From contig NZ_CP121634.1 in assembly GCF_029714945.1 (NCBI RefSeq), positions 5,601,001 to 5,665,000 on the forward strand: DNA of 64,000 bases. The letters are read 5' to 3'. The notes under the pieces are model-generated. The model ran no database searches and was not told the origin of the DNA. It saw only the letters and a list, made by a program, of their open reading frames with translations. The stretch's first letter is position 1, and every line of letters begins with the position of its first letter. Below are positions 57,336 to 64,000 of this stretch, piece by piece. A program made the translations under genes and the position numbers. The stretch comes from Bradyrhizobium sp. CIAT3101. GTDB taxonomy: Bacteria > Pseudomonadota > Alphaproteobacteria > Rhizobiales > Xanthobacteraceae.

Positions 57336-58517
57336 ATGAGCTTCGATCTCGACACGTCAAACCCACACTTCGCGAAGGCCGTGGACCTGCGCGAGATTTT
57401 TGCCCGGGATGCAGCGGAACGCGACCGCGCCGGTGGAAAGCCGGTCGAGCAACTGGCGCAGCTCAAGGCGAGCGGGTTGCTCAATCTCCTGATCCCGCAG
57501 GAATTCGGCGGCTTCGGCGAGCGCTGGTCGACCGCGTACAAGATCGTCCGCGAATTCGCCAAGGTGGATGGCGCGCTCGGTCACCTCTACGGCTATCATT
57601 TCGGCTCCCAACATGCCGCGCATCTACGCGGAACGACCGAACAGGCCGCGGACATCTTCCGGCGATCGGCCGCCGGCAATTGGTTCTGGGGCAACACCGC
57701 CAACAGCTTCTCCAAGAGCCTATTCGGCCGCAGGGATGGCGAGGGCTTCATTCTCGACGGCTATCGTCCCTTCACATCCGGATCGCACATTGCCGACTAT
57801 CTCCAGGTCGCGTGGGAGGATCACGAGACCAATGCCCGCAGCTTCGCCGCCATTCCGGCGAGCCGCGACGGCATCCATGTCGAGAACGACTGGGACGGAT
57901 TCGGGCAGCGGCAGACCGGAAGCGGCCGGGTGAGCTACAAGGGCGTGCGCGTCCATCGCGGCGAAGTGCTTGAGTATCAGCCGGATGGCGGCCGTCCCTA
58001 CCAGACCATCACACCCTTCCTGCGGCAATCCACCCTACTCAATGTCTTCATCGGCAGCGCGCAAGGCGCACTGATCACCGCCCGCGACTACACCCGCGAC
58101 AAGTCCCGTCCGTGGATCCATTCCGACGTCGACCAGCATACCGACGACCCCTGGATCAAACGGGTCTATGGCGAGTTCTATACGCGCGTGAAAGCCGCGA
58201 CGCTGCTGGCGGATGAAGCCGCCGCAGCACTTGACTGGGTGTGGTCACGCGGACGCGACCTGACGGCACAGGAGCGCGGCGAAGCTTCCGTGGTGATCGC
58301 GGGCGCCAATGTTCACGCCGGCGAGGTCGCACTGGATGTCACCAGCCGCATCTTCGAGGTCATGGGGGCGCGCTCGGCCACGATTGCCAACGGCTACGAT
58401 CGCTTCTGGCGTAATGTGCGTATCCACACCCTGCACAATCCGGCCGAATACAAGACGCGCAACGTCGGGAGCTGGTTTCTCACCGGCGCTCATCCCGCCC
58501 CTTCCGCGTTCCAATAA
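57336..58517 (+). CDS. Acyl-CoA dehydrogenase-like flavin monooxygenase, SfnC/DszC type
   Basis: The 393-residue protein has the acyl-CoA dehydrogenase fold: helical N-terminal domain (LKASGLLNLLIPQEFGGFG), middle beta domain (FTSGSHIADYLQVA; FGQRQTGSGRVSYKGVRV) and C-terminal helices (RIFEVMGARSATIANGYDRFWRNVRIHTLHNP). The catalytic Glu of true dehydrogenases is not evident, and the RNVRIHTLHNP ending is that of DszC/SfnC monooxygenases. SfnC-type proteins act in sulfone/sulfide use in Pseudomonas. Two Met and no Cys by count. It likely oxidises sulfur or an adjacent carbon using FMNH2 and O2. Confidence 0.87.
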   Translation: MSFDLDTSNPHFAKAVDLREIFARDAAERDRAGGKPVEQLAQLKASGLLNLLIPQEFGGFGERWSTAYKIVREFAKVDGALGHLYGYHFGSQHAAHLRGTTEQAADIFRRSAAGNWFWGNTANSFSKSLFGRRDGEGFILDGYRPFTSGSHIADYLQVAWEDHETNARSFAAIPASRDGIHVENDWDGFGQRQTGSGRVSYKGVRVHRGEVLEYQPDGGRPYQTITPFLRQSTLLNVFIGSAQGALITARDYTRDKSRPWIHSDVDQHTDDPWIKRVYGEFYTRVKAATLLADEAAAALDWVWSRGRDLTAQERGEASVVIAGANVHAGEVALDVTSRIFEVMGARSATIANGYDRFWRNVRIHTLHNPAEYKTRNVGSWFLTGAHPAPSAFQ

Positions 58518-58538
58518 TCGATTTACGAAAGTTTCGTC

Positions 58539-59939
58539 GTGTCCAAGATCATCCAGGTCAACGGGTTTGCCATCTTCAGCCCGGTCCATCTCTCTCCCGG
58601 GCTGTGGCGCCATCCGGACGACCGCTCGCTCGACTTCTCCACGCTCGATTACTGGACCGACGTTGCCAAGATCCTCGAAGCTGGCAAGTTTGACTCCATC
58701 TTCATCGCCGACGGCATCGGCATCCACGACGTCTATGCCGGAACGGCGGATGCGGCACTCAGCACCGGCGCACAGATCCCGAAGCTCGATCCCATGCTGC
58801 TGGTCTCGGCCATGGCGCATGTCACGGAGCATCTGGGCCTCGGCATCACGGCACCCGTGTCGTACGAGCCGCCTTTCACGTTGGCCCGCCGCTTCTCGAC
58901 GCTTGATCACTTGACCAAGGGCCGCGTCGCCTGGAACATCGTCACCGGCTATTCCAACGCGGCATCGCGAGCCGTCGGCCGCGACAGCATCATGGCGCAC
59001 GATCCGCGCTACGATCTCGCCGATGAATTCCTCGATGCCGTCTATGCGCTCTGGGAAGGCAGCTGGGACGATGAGGCTGTCATCGTCGACCCGATCCGCG
59101 GGGTCATTGCCGATCCGTCGCGCATTCGAAGGGTCCATCACCACGGTACGCACTTCAAGATCGATGCCGTCCACCTCGTTCATCCCTCGCCGCAGCGGAC
59201 ACCGTTCCTGTTTCAGGCGGGCGCGTCCAACCGCGGCAAGGATTTTGCGGCAAGGCATGCCGAGGCCGTGTTCCTGGGTGAGCATTCGAAGACGCCGACC
59301 GCCAGGAACGTCGCCGAGACGAGGGCTCGCGCACGCGCGTTCGGCCGCGACGGCCGAGACATCCGCTTCTACTCCCTGATCACCGTCATCGTGGGAGAGA
59401 CCAGAGCCGAAGCAGACGCGAAGTACCGGGACTATCAGCGCTACATCGATCCCAAGGGATCCCTCGCCCTGTTGTCCGGCTGGACGGGCATCGATCTGTC
59501 TCGCTACAGCCTCGATGATCCGTTCCCGACCGTCAAAAAGGACAATTCGGTCACCTCGATGATCGACTCCTTCTCGCGCGCGGAGCGCCCGTGGACGATC
59601 CGTGAGATCATCGAGCACAATGGCATCGGCGGGCGTGGGCCCGTCATCGTCGGTTCGCCCGCTGAGATCGCCGATGAGCTGCAGTCCTGGATCGCCGAGA
59701 CCGATATAGACGGCTTCAATCTCAGCTACGCGGTGACACCCGGCGGCTATCAGGATTTCGCCGAGCTCGTCGTGCCCGAATTGCAGCGGCGTGGCGTTTA
59801 CAAGACTGAGTACGCGCCGGGTACGCTGCGCGAGAAGATCTTCGGGTCCGGACAGGCACGTCTGCCGTCATCGCATCCTGCGGCGCGCTTCCGGGATCAA
59901 GTTGCCGCCAATCCGCAACCCGAAACCACGTCGGCCTAG
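58539..59939 (+). CDS. LLM-class flavin-dependent monooxygenase, DmoA/DszA/SnaA-like
   Basis: The 466-residue enzyme from GTG 58539 shows the NtaA/SnaA/DszA pattern: FDSIFIADGIGIHDVY, RRFSTLDHLTKGRVAWNIVTG, DPIRGVIADPSRIRRVHH, PFLFQAGASNRGKDFAARHAEAVF and GFNLSYAVTPGGYQDF. Dimethyl-sulfide and dibenzothiophene-sulfone monooxygenases belong here. It is the third gene after the binding protein and the SfnC-like gene. Five Met and no Cys by count. Substrate is an unproven organosulfur compound. Confidence 0.9.
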   Translation: MSKIIQVNGFAIFSPVHLSPGLWRHPDDRSLDFSTLDYWTDVAKILEAGKFDSIFIADGIGIHDVYAGTADAALSTGAQIPKLDPMLLVSAMAHVTEHLGLGITAPVSYEPPFTLARRFSTLDHLTKGRVAWNIVTGYSNAASRAVGRDSIMAHDPRYDLADEFLDAVYALWEGSWDDEAVIVDPIRGVIADPSRIRRVHHHGTHFKIDAVHLVHPSPQRTPFLFQAGASNRGKDFAARHAEAVFLGEHSKTPTARNVAETRARARAFGRDGRDIRFYSLITVIVGETRAEADAKYRDYQRYIDPKGSLALLSGWTGIDLSRYSLDDPFPTVKKDNSVTSMIDSFSRAERPWTIREIIEHNGIGGRGPVIVGSPAEIADELQSWIAETDIDGFNLSYAVTPGGYQDFAELVVPELQRRGVYKTEYAPGTLREKIFGSGQARLPSSHPAARFRDQVAANPQPETTSA

Positions 59940-59956
59940 ATCCCATGCGCCTGCGC

Positions 59957-61159
59957 TCACCCGACCTCGAGCTTCGGCACCGCGTGCCGCAATCCGGCCT
60001 GCTCCATCAGCGGCAGCACGCGCCGGCCGAAGAAATCGAGGTCGGGCTTGAAGTCGAAGAAGCTGAGCTGAAGCCCGTCGATCCCCGCCTTCTTCAGCTC
60101 CACGAATTGCTCCACCACCTGCTCGGGCGTGCCGATCACCTCGATGTTGCCGCCGATCGCCCGCCGTTTGGGCGCATCGCGGCCGACGCGGCCCTTCCAG
60201 GCGTGCGCGTCACTGGCAAAGTTCTGCATGCTGGCGACCGGATCGAGATGCTCGACGATGGCATCGTGGTATTGCCAGGTCTCACGCTCGCTCTCGCGGC
60301 AGATGACCATGGGGTTCAGCAAAGTACGGACCTCGCGGCCGACATCGAGCGCCGATTGCTTGACGCGCTGGGCATGCGCCGGCAGCACCTCGATCGCGCT
60401 CTCGAACGACGAGCCGGCCGGGCTCGTAATGAACACGATGTCGGAATAGCGGCCGGCGAATGCGATGCCGGCATCCGATCCGGTCGCGTTGACCAGGATC
60501 GGCCGGCCAAATCGCGGCTTGGGCGTCACGAAGGCGTTGCTGAGGCGCCAGGGCGATTGGCCGGAGAACGAGAAGTTCTCCTCGTCGCTCCACAGCCGCT
60601 GAATCACCTCCAGGAATTCGGCGGCAAGCTCGTAGCGCCGATCATGCTCGATCTGATTCCAGCCGAAGGCTTCGTGCTCGACGGCGCGGTGACCGGTCAC
60701 GACATTGATGCCCCAGCGACCTCCCGAGATGTGGTCCAGCGTCGCGCCGTATTTGGCGAGGTGCAGCGGATGGATCGGACCATAGAGGACATGGATGGTC
60801 GAGATCAGCATGATCCGCGACGTCACAGCAGCCAGCGACGCCGTCGTGACGAAAGAATCGAGCGCCTGTCCGGTAAACACGCCGCCATAGCCGCCCTTCG
60901 GCAGCCATTGCGACAGTGCGAACACGAGATCGAAGCCGAACGCTTCGGCCGCGAGCGTCAGATCGCGGTTGTAGTCGAACGTCCAGGTCGTCGATCGCGG
61001 CAAGGTCGAGGCGCTCCAGCCGCCCGCCTGGATCGGCAGAAACAAGCCGAGCAGCAAGGGCTGCTTGAGCGACTTGGCGAGAGGACTTTCGGGAAACTGC
61101 GCCGGGCTCGGAAACACGGGCCAACCAACAATTTCACCCGGCTTGTGCACTATCGTCAT
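59957..61159 (-). CDS. LLM-class flavin-dependent monooxygenase, SfnG/SsuD-like
   Basis: From ATG 61159 the 400-residue protein has TWTFDYNRDLTLAAEAFGFD, DHISGGRWGINVVTGHRAVE, EHDRRYELAAEFLEVIQRLW and RPILVNATGSDAGIAFAGRYSD, as in FMNH2-dependent dimethylsulfone (SfnG) and alkanesulfonate monooxygenases. A 35-residue N-terminal extension precedes the barrel. It has five Met and one Cys by count. It is convergent with the DmoA-like gene (17 bases apart) and divergent from the Dpp-type importer, sharing a regulatory gap. Confidence 0.88.
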   Translation of the reverse strand: MTIVHKPGEIVGWPVFPSPAQFPESPLAKSLKQPLLLGLFLPIQAGGWSASTLPRSTTWTFDYNRDLTLAAEAFGFDLVFALSQWLPKGGYGGVFTGQALDSFVTTASLAAVTSRIMLISTIHVLYGPIHPLHLAKYGATLDHISGGRWGINVVTGHRAVEHEAFGWNQIEHDRRYELAAEFLEVIQRLWSDEENFSFSGQSPWRLSNAFVTPKPRFGRPILVNATGSDAGIAFAGRYSDIVFITSPAGSSFESAIEVLPAHAQRVKQSALDVGREVRTLLNPMVICRESERETWQYHDAIVEHLDPVASMQNFASDAHAWKGRVGRDAPKRRAIGGNIEVIGTPEQVVEQFVELKKAGIDGLQLSFFDFKPDLDFFGRRVLPLMEQAGLRHAVPKLEVG

Positions 61160-61210
61160 GATCGTACCCGCCTTGCTGACGCGTGGCATTCGCCACACAT
61201 CGGTGGCGTC

Positions 61211-61265
61211 GATGCAATCTCACGCGCGTGCATCGAGGTTGATGTTGACTTTCGCTGTTGTCAAC
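61211..61265. promoter_or_regulatory. Two inverted repeats between SfnG-like and Dpp-type genes
   Basis: GATGCA, 12 bases, TGCATC (61211-61234) and GTTGAC, 10 bases, GTCAAC (61244-61265) are both perfect. They lie in the 199-base gap between divergent genes, so they are good candidates for a shared operator. Confidence 0.5.
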
Positions 61266-61358
61266 CAAGCCGCGGGCGCCGTGGTGCTTTGTCCGCTCAC
61301 GCACGCAGCATCGCGCTGAAAAGCATCTTGCCGACGAACTTCGGAAGTTAGAAAAATC

Positions 61359-62345
61359 ATGTCGACCATGCAGCGCATCGCAAAGACTTTACGTCGTACG
61401 CTATGGCAAGAGATCCCGACCGTGATCGGAATCATCATCATCAATTTTTTTCTGCTGCAACTCGCGCCTGGTGATGCCGCTGACGTTCTGGCGGGCGAGT
61501 CCGGGTCCGCCACGATGGAGACAGTGGCAGCCTTGCGATCGCGCTTCGGCCTCGACCAACCGGTCCTCGTGCAGCTTGTCGCCTATCTGGACAATCTCGC
61601 CCATTTCAGCCTCGGCAATTCGCCGCGCTATAATCTGCCCGTCGCCGACATCATCGGCCAGCGGTTGCCCGGCACAGTTGCCTTGATGACCACCGCTCTC
61701 GTGATCGCGCTCGCCGGCGGCATCGCCCTCGGCATCGTGATGGCGACCTTCGCCGGACGCTGGCCGGATCGGGTGATCTCGATCATCGTCACCCTGTTCT
61801 ATTCGATCCCCGGCTTCTGGATCGGGCTGATGCTGATCCTGCTGTTCTCGGTCAAGCTGGGATGGCTGCCGAGCGGCGGCTCCACGACGATCGGCGCGAC
61901 AAGTACCGGTTTCGCGGCCGTGCTGGATCGGGCGCGCTACATGGTGCTTCCAGCATTGTCGCTCGCGCTGTTCTACATCGCGATCTATTCACGACTGGCA
62001 CGCGCGGCAATGCTCGAAGCGCAGTCCCAGGACTACGTTCGCACGGCCGCGGCAAAGGGATTGTCGCCGCTCGCCATCACGGTGCGCCATGTCCTGCGCA
62101 ACGCGCTGCTGCCGGTCACGACGGTTGCCGGCATGCATTTCGGAGGCCTGCTCGGCGGCGCCGTGGTGGTCGAGACCGTCTACAGCTGGCCAGGCCTCGG
62201 CCGGCTCGCCTTCGAGGCGGTGATGAGCCGCGATTTCAGCGTGCTGCTTGGAATTCTCCTCCTGTCCTCCCTGCTCGTGATCATCGCCAATATGACGGTC
62301 GATCTCGTGCAGGCTTGGCTCGACCCTCGCATCGAGGCCCGTTGA
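61359..62345 (+). CDS. Dpp/Opp-type ABC permease (DppB-like)
   Basis: A 328-residue permease with the DppB N-terminus (TVIGIIIINFFLLQLAPGD), FGLDQPVLVQLVAYLDNL, six helices and EAA loop AAAKGLSPLAITVRHVLRNALLPV. ATG 61359. It starts an importer operon with DppC- and DppD-like genes. No binding protein is in this operon; the two orphan family-5 binding proteins at 53873 and 55709 are the likely suppliers. Confidence 0.93.
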   Translation: MSTMQRIAKTLRRTLWQEIPTVIGIIIINFFLLQLAPGDAADVLAGESGSATMETVAALRSRFGLDQPVLVQLVAYLDNLAHFSLGNSPRYNLPVADIIGQRLPGTVALMTTALVIALAGGIALGIVMATFAGRWPDRVISIIVTLFYSIPGFWIGLMLILLFSVKLGWLPSGGSTTIGATSTGFAAVLDRARYMVLPALSLALFYIAIYSRLARAAMLEAQSQDYVRTAAAKGLSPLAITVRHVLRNALLPVTTVAGMHFGGLLGGAVVVETVYSWPGLGRLAFEAVMSRDFSVLLGILLLSSLLVIIANMTVDLVQAWLDPRIEAR

Positions 62346-62347
62346 TC

Positions 62348-63325
62348 ATGACCGACACCGCACTCCAGTCCGCCGCATCGACCGTGCGAAACACGACTGA
62401 CAAGCCTGCGCCCGCGACAGAGAATGTCGAGTGGCCGAACATCCATGCGCCGGACACGCATGTCGTTGCCGACGATGCAGACCGCGCGCGACCGCATTTG
62501 CTCCGCCGCCTAACACGCAATCCGTCGGTCATCGCCGGTGGCCTACTGCTGCTGGCGATCGTCGTCGCGGCAGCGCTGGCTCCCGTACTTTATCCCGGCG
62601 ATCCCCTCGGAATGGTGGCGCGCCCGCTGCTCTGGCCTGGACAGGATCTCGAATTTCCTCTCGGAACCGATTCACTTGGCCGTGACGTCGCGGCAGGCTT
62701 GATGCACGGCGCACGCGTATCGCTGCTGATCGGATTTGTCGCCACCACAATCGGCCTCACGGTCGGCATCCTCATCGGCGCCACGGCCGGATATCGCGGC
62801 GGCCGCATCGACGACCTTCTCGTCCGCGTGATCGAATTGTTCCAGACGGTGCCAAGCTTCATCCTGCTCGTCGTCCTGGTCGCAATTGCACAGCCGTCCA
62901 TCGTGACGGTGACCTGGGCGATCGGGCTCGTCACTTGGCCGACGATCGCCCGGCTGGTCCGCGCCGAATTCAGGGTACTGCGCGAGAAGGAATTCGTGAT
63001 GGCCGCGCGGAGCCTCGGCTTTGGCCACACGCGGATCGTTTTTCGCGAAATTCTGCCCAACGCCCTACCCGCGATCATCGTCACCGCCTCGGTGATGGTG
63101 GCCTCCGCGATCCTGATGGAAGCGGCGCTGTCGTTCCTCGGTCTCGGCGACCCCAATGTCGTGAGTTGGGGCAGCATGATCGGTTCGGGACGTGAGTTGA
63201 TCAGGACGGCCTGGTATCTCACGGCACTCCCCGGCGTCGTCATCGTCCTCACCGTGCTGTCGCTCAACCTGATCGGCGACGGCCTGACTGATGTGCTCAA
63301 TCCTCGTTTCAGCCGGGAGCGTTGA
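62348..63325 (+). CDS. Dpp/Opp-type ABC permease (DppC-like)
   Basis: The 325-residue permease from ATG 62348 begins 2 bases after the DppB-like stop. A long polar N-terminus (about 60 residues, Thr/Asp-rich) precedes [15 protein letters not shown], then [16 protein letters not shown], six helices and EAA loop [24 protein letters not shown]. It pairs with the DppB-like permease. Confidence 0.93.
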   Translation: MTDTALQSAASTVRNTTDKPAPATENVEWPNIHAPDTHVVADDADRARPHLLRRLTRNPSVIAGGLLLLAIVVAAALAPVLYPGDPLGMVARPLLWPGQDLEFPLGTDSLGRDVAAGLMHGARVSLLIGFVATTIGLTVGILIGATAGYRGGRIDDLLVRVIELFQTVPSFILLVVLVAIAQPSIVTVTWAIGLVTWPTIARLVRAEFRVLREKEFVMAARSLGFGHTRIVFREILPNALPAIIVTASVMVASAILMEAALSFLGLGDPNVVSWGSMIGSGRELIRTAWYLTALPGVVIVLTVLSLNLIGDGLTDVLNPRFSRER

Positions 63326-63326
63326 C

Positions 63327-64000
63327 GTGACGACCCTTCTCGACGTCCAGGACCTCACGATAGGTTTTCCGAGCGCCACGCCCGTGCGAAACCTGAGCTT
63401 CAATGTTGCGCCAGGTGAGACCCTTGCCGTCGTTGGCGAGTCCGGCTCAGGCAAGTCGCTGACCGCGCTGGCGCTGATGCAGCTGCTGCCCAAGACCGCG
63501 CGTATCACATCTGGCCACGTCCGACTCGGCGGAGAGGACCTCCTATCGCTCTCCGAGATCGAGATGCGCTGCCGGCGCGGCCGCGACATTGCGATGATCT
63601 TCCAGGAGCCGATGACCTCGCTCAATCCCGTGCTGACGATCGGGCGGCAGATCACCGAGGTGCTCTATCTGCATCGCGGGCTGACCAGGGCGCAGGCGCA
63701 GCGCGAGGCGGCAGCGCTGCTCGATCTCGTCAGGATTCCGAATCCGGAGCGCTGCCTCGAGGATTATCCGCACCGCCTCTCGGGCGGGATGCGTCAGCGC
63801 GTCATGATCGCCATTGCGGTCGCGTGCCGGCCCAAGGTCCTGATCGCCGACGAGCCGACCACGGCGCTCGACGTGACCATCCAGGCGCAAGTGCTCGAAT
63901 TGCTCGACAGGCTGCGGCGAGAACTCTCATTGTCCCTCCTGCTCATCACCCACGATCTCGGCCTCGTCGGCCAATGGGCCGATCGCGTCATCGTCATGTA
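63327..64000 (+). CDS. Dpp/Opp-type ABC ATPase (DppD-like), 5' part
   Basis: GTG 63327, with GGGAGC about 7 bases upstream, opens at least 224 codons that run off the right edge. Walker A GESGSGKS near residue 38, Q-loop [11 protein letters not shown], signature LSGGMRQR, Walker [13 protein letters not shown] and [11 protein letters not shown] are complete. Whether it is a single or double ATPase (as at 40543) cannot be told because the gene is cut. Confidence 0.92.
   Translation, partial: MTTLLDVQDLTIGFPSATPVRNLSFNVAPGETLAVVGESGSGKSLTALALMQLLPKTARITSGHVRLGGEDLLSLSEIEMRCRRGRDIAMIFQEPMTSLNPVLTIGRQITEVLYLHRGLTRAQAQREAAALLDLVRIPNPERCLEDYPHRLSGGMRQRVMIAIAVACRPKVLIADEPTTALDVTIQAQVLELLDRLRRELSLSLLLITHDLGLVGQWADRVIVM

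Overview
The window reads as chromosomal DNA of a GC-rich alphaproteobacterium of the Rhizobiales, most likely Bradyrhizobium or a close relative (inference). Reasons: a canonical CtrA box in front of a PdhS/DivJ/PleC-type histidine kinase, an Omp25/31-type porin, TakP-like TRAP binding proteins, tripartite-tricarboxylate-era style solute-binding proteins of the PF04392 family, an unusually large number of ABC uptake systems, and two copies of a palindromic repeat whose translation gives the WVERSETH peptide seen in intergenic DNA of many proteobacteria. No rRNA, tRNA, CRISPR array, transposase or phage gene is visible.

Layout. 1-2 kb: the start of an outer-membrane barrel protein (cut by the window edge) and an unknown gene. 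2-11 kb: a KdpD/KdpE-like two-component pair, a 40-residue membrane peptide, and a metal-type RND efflux operon in the order adaptor, pump, outer-membrane channel. 11-15 kb: a secreted hydrolase, a TSUP exporter, small unknown genes, two palindromic repeats and an imperfect direct repeat. 15-20 kb: two near-twin TakP-like TRAP binding proteins without membrane subunits, flanking an ABC binding protein and a GNAT enzyme. 20-28 kb: a housekeeping-like stretch (Mrp, VOC protein, HIBADH-type dehydrogenase, NhaD antiporter, CtrA-linked kinase, DUF1289, aspartic protease, Omp25-like porin, DusA). 28-36 kb: a catabolic accessory block on the minus strand (FAD oxidoreductase, DUF1330, amidase, MFS transporter, TetR, alpha/beta hydrolase) with a divergent LysR regulator. 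36.7-38 kb: a protein that is 44 percent methionine, convergent with an XRE-cupin regulator. 38-40.5 kb: a DUF4865/acetoacetate-decarboxylase-like pair divergent from a LysR gene.

40.5-64 kb is the most interesting part: a dense organosulfur-scavenging island. It holds a Dpp-type importer next to an FAD monooxygenase-like protein, a SAM methyltransferase, an Ssu-type importer with two permeases, three luciferase-like flavin monooxygenases, an SfnC/DszC-like flavoprotein, two paralogous peptide-type binding proteins and a second Dpp-type importer that runs off the right edge. Nine soluble proteins here (about 3,886 residues) contain only 26 methionines including start residues and one cysteine by my count; one 529-residue binding protein and one 274-residue methyltransferase have no sulfur amino acid beyond the start. 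This sulfur-sparing composition is what proteins made under sulfur starvation tend to show, and it ties the unassigned genes to that job. The likely workflow is uptake of sulfonates, sulfones, thioethers or similar compounds by the ABC systems, then FMNH2-dependent C-S bond cleavage in the cytoplasm to release sulfite.
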